Source of the DNA: CAVSPO01 sp963730005
GTDB lineage: Bacteria > Actinomycetota > Actinomycetes > Propionibacteriales > Propionibacteriaceae
NCBI GenBank assembly: GCA_963730005.1
Contig: CAVSPO010000028.1
Location: forward strand, 278,912 to 342,911
Reading direction: 5' to 3'
Length of the DNA stretch: 64,000 nt
Part shown: in pieces, positions 1-7,912 of the stretch
How positions within the stretch are numbered: the first letter of the stretch is position 1
How the letters are laid out: each line of letters opens with the position of its first letter
Position numbers and translations under genes: made by a program
Notes under the pieces: model-generated
What the model was told of the DNA's origin: nothing
The model's input: the letters and a program-made list of their open reading frames with translations, nothing else
Database searches by the model: none

Positions 1-162
1 AGCGGCTTCGCGGGCTTCATTCTTGACGGAGGGGGCGACGGAATCCTCAAGATCGAGCACGATCACGTCGGCAGGGAGAGTCTTGCCCTTCTCCATGGCC
101 CGCGCATTGCTGGCGGGAATGTAGAGGACGCTGCGATGCAGCCGCAGAGGTGTTTCGGTCAT
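1..162 (-). CDS. HpcH/HpaI aldolase / citrate lyase beta (CitE)-like protein, N-terminal part
   Basis: Only the first 54 codons lie in the window; the gene runs off the left edge. The N-terminus has RSVLYIPASN followed by VIVLDLEDSV, the conserved opening of CoA-ester lyases of the CitE/HpcH family: a first beta strand, then the Leu-Glu-Asp loop of a TIM barrel that binds Mg and the acyl-CoA. Family members cleave citryl-, malyl- or methylmalyl-type CoA esters. Which substrate is used here cannot be told from the fragment. The ATG at 162 is the first in frame. The 195 bp before CarD's 3' end hold a short A/T-rich stretch near 288-320 but nothing I can name. Confidence 0.8.
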   Translation of the reverse strand, partial: MTETPLRLHRSVLYIPASNARAMEKGKTLPADVIVLDLEDSVAPSVKNEAREAA

Positions 163-357
163 GCTTTCACGCTAGCGCCCCTTGCCCAGCCTGCTGTGCC
201 CGCCCACCCAGCGGGCCCGCCGTCGCCCTGGCCACAAGCTCGTGCAGTCGATCCGTGGCGGGTCGACGAGTGAGACCCCCTCGAGGGAAATATTTCTGAA
301 TCTAAGAAGAATTACAGAGAAGCCCAGATTCCTGCAGATGGGTACCGTCGGTAGGTG

Positions 358-915
358 CTAGCTGGCGACCATCTGGTTCTCGGTGACGGTCAGCTCAGCG
401 ATGGTTCGCTCGACCACCGAGGGCAGGTCCTGCTGAAAGATGATGGCGATGATCACCTGCTCGGCGTCCTCCTCGGAGGTGTTGCAGGCCAAGGCAACTT
501 CGGTGCGCAACGGCTTGATCACCTGCGTCAGGAGGTCTTTCTCACCCAACGAAATACCCTGCTCCTGCTGACGGCGGGTCAGATCGCGCACAACGCCAGC
601 CATGGTGAACAGATTCCCGGTGCGAGCGCGCTCCATGTTCTCCTTGAACCGGCGCGACCAACCCTGTGCCTGGGACGTGCTGGTGGGCGCGCCGAGCACA
701 TCGATGAGCAGCTTGAGCTGCTCCGAACCGGCAACCGGGCGCAGCCCGACCTCTTCGGCGCTGGCCACGGGCAACTGGATCTCGAGGTTGCTCTTGTGCA
801 CCTGCAGACGCAGGTACTGAACGTCATGCCCGCGCAGCTTTCGGGTCTCGATCGCAGTGATGGTCGCGGGGCCATGGTGCGGGTGAACAATGATCTGCTC
901 GGCTTCGAATTGCAT
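358..915 (-). CDS. carD: CarD family transcriptional regulator
   Basis: A protein of 185 residues beginning MQFEAEQIIVHPHHGPATI. This is the CarD/TRCF RNA-polymerase-interacting domain (residues about 1-65: beta-rich, with the VHPHHGPA turn), followed by an all-helical DNA-binding half containing WSRRFKENMERARTGN. CarD binds the RNA polymerase beta subunit and stabilises open promoter complexes, notably at rRNA promoters. The reading frame stays open upstream to 1098, but the extra residues are Arg-rich and unlike the family, so the ATG at 915 is chosen. Length is slightly above the usual 160-165 residues. It lies downstream of and co-directional with the GH31 gene, with 228 bp between them. 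Confidence 0.9.
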   Translation of the reverse strand: MQFEAEQIIVHPHHGPATITAIETRKLRGHDVQYLRLQVHKSNLEIQLPVASAEEVGLRPVAGSEQLKLLIDVLGAPTSTSQAQGWSRRFKENMERARTGNLFTMAGVVRDLTRRQQEQGISLGEKDLLTQVIKPLRTEVALACNTSEEDAEQVIIAIIFQQDLPSVVERTIAELTVTENQMVAS

Positions 916-1143
916 TCGACGAGACTCGCTTCTGTGAGAAATTCGGCGTTCGGGGGAGGCCCGGCCACCAACCCGTCCCCGACCCATGGATGGCAGATGA
1001 CGCGTGGCTCGAGCTTCGCCGTCCAAGGGTGTCCGACGACCCCTGACCCCGGCTTGGGCCTGGGCGGGAGACGTCGCGAACCACCCCCATTCTCTCACAT
1101 CAGATTCACAGGTCGGCTGCCGGGGTGCCCCGCCTCCCCAGGC

Positions 1144-3336
1144 TCAGAAGCTCGCCAGCTTCACCCGCTCGGCGATGGCCTCCGCCTTCTGGTCGCCCTC
1201 GCGATAGAGCACGCCCGGCTGCCCGGGGGGAGTGGGAAGGTTGACCTCCTGGCCGCCCTGGTACTTCAGGCGCGTCCAGGCGCTGACCCACGTGCCTGGC
1301 GGCGGGGTGACGCCGCGGCCGCGAATCGACCCGAACACCGGCGCAATCAGGAAGCGGTCGCCGAAGAAGTACTGGTCATCCCGCTGGGCGGCCGACGTGC
1401 CGGGGTAGTGCAGCCAGCAGTGCCGCATCGCCGGAACCCCGTCCTGGCCGGCCTGCTCCAACACCTCCTGACGGTAGTCCGCCAGCGCGGCATACATCCT
1501 TGTGAAACGAGCGAAGTCGGCCACCACGTCGTCGTCGAAGACCTGGGCGTGCAGGTCCGGCAGATTGCCCTCATGAGTACGTAGCAGGGGCGTCCACACC
1601 GACCACTCCGCCCAGCGCTTCAGCAACTCGGGCGTGCGGATGATCTGCAACGGATCACGGGCGATCCCCAGGTAGCCACCGACGTCGGCGTGGTTCAGCG
1701 TGAGGCCGCTCACCCCGCCGGACAGCATCCCCAGCAGTGCGCTCAGCATGCCGTCCCGGCCGTCGAAGTTCGTCAGCTGGTCGCCCGCCCAGAACATGCC
1801 CACCTGGCTCGGTGCACCGCGCCACGACGAGCGGTGGAACACCAATCGGGCGTCGTCGCCCAAGCGACGTTGCGCGCTGCGGTTCAGGTCAGCCCACAAC
1901 CGGGGCCACTGGTTGTGTTTGACGGCGGGGGTTCCGTCGCGCAGCACGGCATCGAACGGCAGCTCCTCACCGAAATCGGCCATCCAGCCACCGCCACCGG
2001 TGGCCGCCACCTGAGTGACGATGACGTCGCGGAACCAGTGCCACGCGTCGGGGTTCGTCAGGTCGACCAGACCTGCGTCAAAACCGCCCTGGTCGAGCAC
2101 ATAGGGCACTCCGTCGCTGTTCTTCACCAGGTAACCGGCCCGTTTGGCCTCGGCAAAGAGGTCGCGGCGCACCCCACCCGGTTTGGCCGCCGCGTCGACC
2201 AGGAACGGGTTGACGTAGCTGAGCACCCGGATGTTGCGTGACCGCAACTCCTCCGCCAGCCCGTCCCACCCCGGGTAGTGCTGCTCGTCCAGTTCCCAGT
2301 TCCACCAGGTCCGCTGCCCGTCCGCGGTGGTGCGTTGCCCCGTCCAGTCCCGCAGCCACACCCCGGCGATGGCCGCGCCCTGTGCTGTCAGCGCTGCCAC
2401 CTTGCGCCGCACCTCGTCGGTGCCGCCCTGCAGCCCCACGATCGCGCCGTCGCCGGTCCAGCGGGGTGGTGGCTGCATCTTGCCTTGCCGCAGGCCTTGC
2501 TGGTGCAGCAGTGTCGGGGGGTCGTCCGCCAGGTCGAGGCGGGCCTGCAGCCGCTGTGTCCACACCTGGACGTCGAGCCGGTTGGTGGTGCGCAGATCCA
2601 CCTGGGCGACCTCGTCGTTGGTCCAGCTGAGCCCGCGGAACGAATCGGTGACCAGCGCCGGCATGGGGGCATAAGTGGACGTGACCGAGCCGCCCACGCC
2701 CTGGGTGACCTCGGCCAGCATCGTCAACGGCTGGGTGCCGCGACCCACGCCCTGCTCGCGCGTCACCAGCAGCAGGGCTTGCCCGCGCAGGTCGAAATCG
2801 GTGAACTGCGCGCCGCAGCCGTGAACCCCCTCGTCCGCGCCCAGCTCTGCGCGAAAGGCGACGAATCCCGCCCCAGGGCAATGCAGGTCGAGGTCGAGCC
2901 CGCGCGAGTCACCGGTCATCGCCAGGACGAACTGCTCTGCTGTGCCTGCGCCGCTGGCCACGCCATGCACGGTCACGGTTGAGCCATCCACCAGCGCGTG
3001 ACTCACCGCAACGGTGTCCTGGAGATCGTCCAGCCGGGACTTGGCTGTGAAATGCCCGCGTTTCTGGGTCCAGTGGAGCCGGCCGGTGCCGCACAGCAGG
3101 AAGGGCCCGCTCACCGCCCAGACGGTTCGAGTGCCACGAGTGACCGCGAAACGGCCGCCGTCGATGACGAGACGAAAGTCGCCGAAAGTGACGTCAATGG
3201 CCTTGTCGACGCGCAGTGCCCCGGTCGGGAGCGGACGCCCCGGCATGTACGGGCTGACGACGTTGACACCCACCGCCGTCAGAGCGCCGATGGCCGCCAC
3301 TCCGCCACCCAGGGCGAGGACCGTCCTGCGCTTCAC
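1144..3336 (-). CDS. Secreted GH31 alpha-glycosidase, sulfoquinovosidase (YihQ)-like
   Basis: 730 residues counted from the GTG at 3336, which has AGGAG five bases upstream; an in-frame GTG at 3342 is too close to that site. The N-terminus KRRTVLALGGG followed by a hydrophobic run looks like a Tat/Sec signal or anchor. The body is GH31 of the sulfoquinovosidase branch: WMADFGE carries the nucleophile (about D454) and FWAGDQ the acid/base (about D519). The segments GLQGG, DWTG, RTWWNW, DLTNP, RTHEGN and GGY all match my recollection of E. coli YihQ. Sulfoquinovosidases release sulfoquinovose from plant sulfolipid glycosides. Of the QQRW signature, Q (about 303), R (about 342) and W (about 345) are kept, but the second Q is Arg (about 329). 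No sulfoquinovose catabolic genes are adjacent, so another acidic glycoside is possible. Confidence 0.8.
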   Translation of the reverse strand: MKRRTVLALGGGVAAIGALTAVGVNVVSPYMPGRPLPTGALRVDKAIDVTFGDFRLVIDGGRFAVTRGTRTVWAVSGPFLLCGTGRLHWTQKRGHFTAKSRLDDLQDTVAVSHALVDGSTVTVHGVASGAGTAEQFVLAMTGDSRGLDLDLHCPGAGFVAFRAELGADEGVHGCGAQFTDFDLRGQALLLVTREQGVGRGTQPLTMLAEVTQGVGGSVTSTYAPMPALVTDSFRGLSWTNDEVAQVDLRTTNRLDVQVWTQRLQARLDLADDPPTLLHQQGLRQGKMQPPPRWTGDGAIVGLQGGTDEVRRKVAALTAQGAAIAGVWLRDWTGQRTTADGQRTWWNWELDEQHYPGWDGLAEELRSRNIRVLSYVNPFLVDAAAKPGGVRRDLFAEAKRAGYLVKNSDGVPYVLDQGGFDAGLVDLTNPDAWHWFRDVIVTQVAATGGGGWMADFGEELPFDAVLRDGTPAVKHNQWPRLWADLNRSAQRRLGDDARLVFHRSSWRGAPSQVGMFWAGDQLTNFDGRDGMLSALLGMLSGGVSGLTLNHADVGGYLGIARDPLQIIRTPELLKRWAEWSVWTPLLRTHEGNLPDLHAQVFDDDVVADFARFTRMYAALADYRQEVLEQAGQDGVPAMRHCWLHYPGTSAAQRDDQYFFGDRFLIAPVFGSIRGRGVTPPPGTWVSAWTRLKYQGGQEVNLPTPPGQPGVLYREGDQKAEAIAERVKLASF

Positions 3337-3475
3337 CGGCACTCCTGTTCGATCGGGGCGCCCAACTCGGCCGCCGATGGCGACCGCAGACTTGGGCGAG
3401 CGCCACGTGGCGCCTCACGTCATTATCCGGCTTTGGCGCCACGGCCACGAGCCGGGTAGAGTTTCTGACGCACTA

Positions 3476-3548
3476 GGGGCATTAACTCAGTTGGTAGAGT
3501 GCGACCTTTGCAAGGTCGAAGTCAGGGGTTCGAGTCCCCTATGCTCCA
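3476..3548 (+). tRNA. tRNA-Ala (anticodon TGC)
   Basis: A 73-nt cloverleaf. Acceptor arm GGGGCAT pairs with ATGCTCC (one G-T wobble). The D arm contains CTCAGTTGGTAGAG. The anticodon stem CGACC/GGTCG closes loop TTTGCAA with anticodon TGC. The T arm AGGGG-TTCGAGT-CCCCT is intact and the discriminator is A. Only CC follows, so the full CCA end is not encoded. In many Actinobacteria a tRNA-Ala sits with the DLW-39 gene near gyrA and the origin; here DLW-39 is under 1 kb away. The stop codon of the antisense HIT frame falls inside the T arm/acceptor end. Confidence 0.95.
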
Positions 3549-4183
3549 CCGTTTGCGTCGCTCGCTGACGCTCGCGCGCGTGAAGGGGAGGCCCCACACC
3601 CCCACCGGATGCACTCGCGGCTGCGCCGCTCTGCGTGAAGGGGAGGCCCCCTACACCCCCACCGGATGCACTCGCGGCTGCGCCGCTCTGCGTGAAGGGG
3701 AGGCCCTACACCCCCACCGGATGCACTCGCGGCTGCGCCGCTCTGCGTGATGTCAGATTCCGCGGGGATGTCCTCGGCGTAGCCCAGCTCGGTCAGCGCG
3801 GCACGGATGCGCTCGGTGTTGGCCTCCAACTCGTCGGCGGGCACCGACGCTGCCGCGTTCGCGAAGTTGAGTTGGGCCTCGCCCCAGGCGGGCATCACGT
3901 GGATGTGCAGGTGGTCGACTTCGAAGCCGGCGATCATCAGCCCGGCTCGCGGAGCCTCGAAGGCGCGTTCACAGGCCTGTCCGATCCGTTTGGCCACCCA
4001 CATCAAATGGGCCAGCAGCGCGTCATCGGCATCGGTGAAGCGCGCCACCTCCTCGCGTGGCACCACCAGCATGTGCCCGGGGGTGATCGGGTTGATCGAC
4101 GCGAAAACCGCGCATCGGTCGTCCGCCCAGGCGAAGCTGCCCGAGAACTCGCCGTTGATGATCTTCGTGAAGACGGTGCTCAT
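3539..4183 (-). CDS. HIT domain nucleotide hydrolase with a repeat-encoded C-terminal tail
   Basis: The ATG at 4183 begins MSTVFTKIINGEFSGSFAW, the canonical start of HIT (histidine triad) proteins. The catalytic triad motif HLHIHVMP is present, preceded by GHMLVVPREE. HIT proteins hydrolyse nucleotide phosphoramidates or dinucleoside polyphosphates in the cytoplasm. The normal domain ends near LTELGYAEDIPAES. After that, the last ~65 codons are simply the tandem repeat array read in antisense (repeating GGG/GPPLHAERRSRECIRWGC), with the stop inside tRNA-Ala. The native stop was probably lost when the repeats arose, unless the tail is not translated as drawn. A longer open frame to 4297 has no HIT homology. 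Confidence 0.85.
   Translation of the reverse strand: MSTVFTKIINGEFSGSFAWADDRCAVFASINPITPGHMLVVPREEVARFTDADDALLAHLMWVAKRIGQACERAFEAPRAGLMIAGFEVDHLHIHVMPAWGEAQLNFANAAASVPADELEANTERIRAALTELGYAEDIPAESDITQSGAAASASGGGVGPPLHAERRSRECIRWGCRGPPLHAERRSRECIRWGCGASPSRARASASDANGGA
3551..3750. repeat. GC-rich tandem repeat array, unit 55-57 bp, about 3.5 copies
   Basis: The landmark GTGAAGGGGAGGCCC starts at 3580, 3635 and 3692, and a shortened copy stops at GTGA (3747), giving periods of 55, 57 and 55 bp. Each unit also has CACTCGCGGCTGCGCCGCTC and ends CACCCCCACCGG. The first unit is diverged and resembles the array at 44050. Each unit holds small self-complementary pieces (CGGC..GCCG, GGGG..CCCC). The array directly follows the tRNA and forms the 3' end of the HIT reading frame on the other strand. 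Confidence 0.85.
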
Positions 4184-4282
4184 GCTCCCATCGTCCCACG
4201 GCAAACCCAACGAGCGACGCACACCGGTCTCGGGGGCACGCTTCACGCGGGTGAGCGGAGCGAGCAGCGCATCTTCGGATTT

Positions 4283-4349
4283 CCAACTAGGGTCCATTCG
4301 GTCGGGAGGGGCTGTATCGAGGGTTCCCGACCAAATAGGCCCGAGTTGG
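4283..4349. repeat. Dispersed palindromic repeat, copy A
   Basis: A 67-bp imperfect inverted repeat. The left arm begins CCAACTAGGGTCCATTCGG and the right arm ends AAATAGGCCCGAGTTGG; about 21 of 25 arm positions pair. The core GGTCGGGA/TCCCGACC is shared with the copies at 44186 and 55114. This copy lies between the divergent starts of the HIT gene and the DLW-39 gene. It is the most diverged of the three. Confidence 0.8.
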
Positions 4350-4376
4350 CGGAGTGCCCTCGCCTACAGTGGTGGC

Positions 4377-4508
4377 ATGAAGCGCCGCCCACTGATCACC
4401 GTCCTCGCCGCGATCGTCGCTCTGGCTGGCCTGAGCGCGTTCCTGGCGCGTCGTGACGCTCGTCTTGAGGCCGAGCTGTGGGCAGCGGCCACTGACCGGA
4501 TCGGCTGA
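4377..4508 (+). CDS. DLW-39 family small membrane protein
   Basis: 43 residues: MKRRPLITVLAAIVALAGL, then FLARRDARLEAELWAAATD. One N-terminal membrane segment is followed by a short charged tail ending in the (D/E)LWxxAT(D) signature of the actinobacterial DLW-39 family (function unknown). Family members sit near gyrA and the tRNA-Ile/tRNA-Ala genes close to the replication origin. The neighbouring tRNA-Ala supports the call and suggests the window is near the origin. No strong ribosome site is visible before the ATG. Confidence 0.85.
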   Translation: MKRRPLITVLAAIVALAGLSAFLARRDARLEAELWAAATDRIG

Positions 4509-4523
4509 TCCGGGACACCCCGG

Positions 4524-6383
4524 TCAATGCCGCTCGGTCTCGGTCCGGGTTCGGTTCCGCCAATCCAGATGCAGGACGCGGCTGCTGGACCGGATGGTCA
4601 GCTCGGTGGGGTTTCGCTCGGCTCGCACCCAGTGGCAGTCGTAACGCGGGTAGTCGGAGCTGATCGGCTGCCCACCCAACCTGAATTCCTGGTTGTAGAT
4701 CAGGTCGTAGCGCCCGTAGGGGGTCACCAGGGTCAGTTCGGTGCCGCGCAGTGACAGCAGGTGTTGCTTGATCTGCCGCACGAAGTCGTTCATCGATGTG
4801 AACTCCTCCTCGTTGGACAGGATGACGGCATAACCGAGCAGGTCACCGCGCTCTATCACCTCGCTCTCGCTGACGAGCTCGAAGGTGCCGGTGCCCACCA
4901 CCCCGATGTAGCTGGTGGCGCGCCGGCCGGCGAACCAGTTGGGGCCGAAGCGGGTCTCGTCGAAGTCGACGCACGGGAAGTGCAGATGCACGTAGGAGTG
5001 GCGCTGCCCCTCCAGATAACCCTTGCGGCTACGCAGGTCGTACAGCGCCAGCAGGACATTGTCATGCTGGGCGATGTCGGGGTTGATGCCGTTGCCGACC
5101 CACTGCGACGGCGTGTCGGGGCGCGCGTCGGTGCCCAGGGTGCTGCCCGGATGGGTGCCGAAGACCCGGATCCCGCCCGGCAAAGCCGCCTGCCACAGCA
5201 GTTGCTCGTGGCCGAACTCACCTGGGTGGTAGTGCTGGACGCTGCTCAGTGAATAGCTGTGGGTGCGAAACGTCTGGACGTTGGCGCGTTGCAGTGCAGC
5301 GCCGGCGGTGATCGGATTGAGCGCCCGCACGGTCATGGGCAGCAGGCGCCGCGGCACTCTGGAGAAGGAGGCAAGCGGCGCCAGCACCCGGTGGTCGTGC
5401 AGGTTGAAGGCCTTGATGATGGCCATCGAGTCGGCGATCGTCTGCTGCGTCGTGATTGCCCTCATCCCCCAGCAGAATCGGGCGACGGAGCTCTGGTCGG
5501 TGCGCGGCCACTCCGGGTCGTCGGCCAACTCGGCGCGCACCTCGGAGACGTCCAGGCCCTGCGAGGTGAGAACCCGGCGCACGTGGTTCCCGTTCGCGAT
5601 CTCACGGAGGGCGTGGGGAACCTGATAACGAACCCGGGTGCGGAAGATTGAAGAGATGTCATCGACGTCCAGCGCCTCGGTGTCGGCGCCGAAGGCGCTG
5701 ACCAGCAGGCTGGTGAAGTCCGTCCGGCGCGGTTGGACCGAATTGGGCGCGTGGCTTCGTCCACGGCTACCGGCCTGGCCGCCGTCGAACGAATGCAACG
5801 CGAGGTCCAGCAGCACCACGTCGAGCACCAGCCCCGCCTGAGCAGCCAGGGCCTCGTCCTTCGCGTGGTCGACCAACAGACAGAGCGCGGCCGCTTCGAT
5901 GCGTTGGTAGTTGGGGGAGAGCCACTCGCTGAAGCCGTAGCGGAAGCGGTCGTGCAGCCACACCGTCAGCCGGTCGAGGGCTCGTCCCTTGTGCGCCTTG
6001 CCGCTCTGGCCGTCGTTGGTGAACACGGCCTCGTCGCCGAACAGCATCGCGGTCAGGTACTCGCAGGTGGCGAACAACAGCTGGTGCGACTCGCTCCAAC
6101 CCAGCATCGAATCCTCACCAGGCTCGCTGAGCCCGAACCGGAACCCCAGCAGGGATGTCTTGGCCAGCTCCTTCGACTCGGCGTCGAAACAGTCGGCAGT
6201 GGCCAGCCAGGTCTTCAGCAGCAGCAGTGCGTAGTGATCAGACAGGTCGACCCTGGAGTCCACGAATTCGGCGAGACGGCGCACGTAGGCGGCGTCGCAG
6301 CCCCCAGTGCCGAACGTCGGCCACGTCCGACGTGCTGTGGACTCTCGTCCCGTCCAGCCCGGGAAGGCTGCCGTGCTTGGCAA
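4524..6383 (-). CDS. Large conserved protein of unknown function, possibly heparinase/lyase-like
   Basis: About 620 residues, not confidently recognised. The first ~330 residues are helical and rich in Trp/Leu (LTVWLHDRFRYGFSEWLSP). The second half is beta-rich with VQHYHPGEFGHEQLLWQAA, VFGTHPGSTLG and WFAGRRATSYIGVVGTG. An alpha/alpha barrel followed by a beta sandwich is typical of polysaccharide lyases, so a lyase-like role is a weak guess. No signal peptide is seen. The open frame begins at a TTG (6383) with atypical codons. A better start is the GTG at 6393 in another frame (MSHLAKHGSLPGLDGTRVH), which joins this frame if one C is removed from the CCCCC run at 6301-6305. The true 5' end therefore probably contains a one-base insertion. 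Confidence 0.6.
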   Translation of the reverse strand: MPSTAAFPGWTGRESTARRTWPTFGTGGCDAAYVRRLAEFVDSRVDLSDHYALLLLKTWLATADCFDAESKELAKTSLLGFRFGLSEPGEDSMLGWSESHQLLFATCEYLTAMLFGDEAVFTNDGQSGKAHKGRALDRLTVWLHDRFRYGFSEWLSPNYQRIEAAALCLLVDHAKDEALAAQAGLVLDVVLLDLALHSFDGGQAGSRGRSHAPNSVQPRRTDFTSLLVSAFGADTEALDVDDISSIFRTRVRYQVPHALREIANGNHVRRVLTSQGLDVSEVRAELADDPEWPRTDQSSVARFCWGMRAITTQQTIADSMAIIKAFNLHDHRVLAPLASFSRVPRRLLPMTVRALNPITAGAALQRANVQTFRTHSYSLSSVQHYHPGEFGHEQLLWQAALPGGIRVFGTHPGSTLGTDARPDTPSQWVGNGINPDIAQHDNVLLALYDLRSRKGYLEGQRHSYVHLHFPCVDFDETRFGPNWFAGRRATSYIGVVGTGTFELVSESEVIERGDLLGYAVILSNEEEFTSMNDFVRQIKQHLLSLRGTELTLVTPYGRYDLIYNQEFRLGGQPISSDYPRYDCHWVRAERNPTELTIRSSSRVLHLDWRNRTRTETERH

Positions 6384-6616
6384 GATGGCTCACTTTACAA
6401 GGGGTCGAGGCCGAGATGCACGGGGTGGTGACTCGCCGGGTCTGCTGAGAATTTCTTTGCTACTTATTCTCCACTTCTTGGGTGCCGGAGACAATGGCGT
6501 TGGCCACGTGTCGTCGCTTCGCCAGCACTTCAGGCTCAACTTGCCCCGTTCCGGAGGCGAATTATCCGACCACCTTCGACTGGGGGCTGACGACGGGGAA
6601 CGTAGGCTTGGGAGCG

Positions 6617-7912
6617 ATGTCCCTGCCTTCCGCACTGCGGCCTTTCGGCGACCCCGACTCGGAGTATCCCGTCGGGGATCTTGCGCTGGCCGCCTCCTGC
6701 ACGTTGCTGCTGGGGTTCTGGGGCGACATGTACGTCACCTACCCGATGGTGTGGGCTCGAGTGCTGGTGATTCTCAGCAACCTGGGTCTGACCGTCCCGC
6801 TGGCGCTGCGGCGTACTGATCCGATGTTGATGCTGGCCATCATGGCGGTCTCGGGGACTCTGCAGGCGCTGTTGGTGCACGGGCCGCTGCCGTCGATCAT
6901 GGTGGTGCCCATCGCCGCCTACTCGTTCGGCCGCTGGGTGCAGCGTCCCCGATCTCGCGCGGTGCTTGCGGTCGGGCTGTACGCGTCGGTTCTGGCTCCG
7001 CTCAGTTGGCTGGCGATGACCGGCCCGGGCACCCGGCTCGCGACGCTCGGCCTGTTCATGATGATGATGGGCGTCTGTCTGAGCGCGGTGGTCGTCCCCT
7101 ACCTGCTCGGACGGCGGGTCCGCGAGCAGGAGGAGGCCGACCGGGAGCGCACCCTGACGGCCCTGCAGCGCTACGAGATCGACCTGCAACGCCGCGAGGA
7201 GCAGGCCGGAATGACCGAGGCTCGGCTGCGCAACGAGATCGCCCGCGAGTTGCATGACGTGGTGGCGCACTCCTTGAGCGTGATCATCGTGCAGGCCCAG
7301 GGCGGCAAGGCGCTGGCCACCAAGAGGCCTGACCAGGCGATCGAGGTGCTGGACACCATCGCCGACACCGGACGGCAGGCCCTCACCGAGATGCGGCGCA
7401 TCGTGGGGGTGCTGCGCGAGGGTTCGCCAGACCCTGATTACCGTCCGAACCCGGGATTGGCCGAGATCCCGGAGATGGTGGCCCGGGCCGGCGAGCGGGT
7501 GCTCCTCGAAGTGCGGGGGACAGCACCGCAGGTGCCGCCCTCGCTGGCCCTGACCGTGTACCGGGTGGTGCAGGAGGCGGTCACCAATTTCCTCAAACAC
7601 GCGGGCGCGCAGGCCATTTGCCAGGTGCGGCTGAGCTACCTGCCGGTCGAGATCAGCATCGAGGTCTCGGATGACGGTCTGGGTGCCGGTGTCAGCAGCG
7701 ACGGGCGTGGTCAGGGCCTGCGCGGGATGCGTGAGAGGGTCACGTCCATGGGGGGACAGCTCAGCGCCGGCCCCGCGCCCGACGGCGGTTTCCTGGTGCG
7801 GGTCAGCCTGCCGTTGTTCGCGTCCGGGCAGTCGACCCAAACGGGGCCGAACGGCCCGTCCGAGCCGTTTCCCCACCCGCCGGATGCCCAGCCAGAGCAG
7901 GAGACATCATGA
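6617..7912 (+). CDS. Sensor histidine kinase, NarL/DesK-type (HPK7)
   Basis: From the ATG at 6617 it has 431 residues; the frame is open to an ATG at 6482 and the start is uncertain. About five or six membrane helices occupy the N-terminal ~180 residues, with a short coiled linker (REQEEADRERTLTALQRYE). Then comes HisKA_3 with ELHDVVAHSLSVIIVQ (phosphorylated His near residue 213) and a HATPase with VVQEAVTNFLKHA, DDGLGAG and GQGLRGMRERV. It should autophosphorylate in response to a membrane or envelope signal and pass phosphate to the response regulator, whose ATG overlaps this stop (ATGA). The signal is unknown. Confidence 0.9.
   Translation: MSLPSALRPFGDPDSEYPVGDLALAASCTLLLGFWGDMYVTYPMVWARVLVILSNLGLTVPLALRRTDPMLMLAIMAVSGTLQALLVHGPLPSIMVVPIAAYSFGRWVQRPRSRAVLAVGLYASVLAPLSWLAMTGPGTRLATLGLFMMMMGVCLSAVVVPYLLGRRVREQEEADRERTLTALQRYEIDLQRREEQAGMTEARLRNEIARELHDVVAHSLSVIIVQAQGGKALATKRPDQAIEVLDTIADTGRQALTEMRRIVGVLREGSPDPDYRPNPGLAEIPEMVARAGERVLLEVRGTAPQVPPSLALTVYRVVQEAVTNFLKHAGAQAICQVRLSYLPVEISIEVSDDGLGAGVSSDGRGQGLRGMRERVTSMGGQLSAGPAPDGGFLVRVSLPLFASGQSTQTGPNGPSEPFPHPPDAQPEQETS

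Noticed and set aside
3551..3750. Possible CRISPR array (regular ~56-bp spacing)
   Set aside because: There are no unique spacers; the whole unit repeats. No cas genes occur in the window.
3539..4183. Functional repeat domain in the HIT C-terminus
   Set aside because: Repeat periods of 55, 57 and 55 bp do not keep triplet phase, so the peptide is not under selection as a protein repeat.
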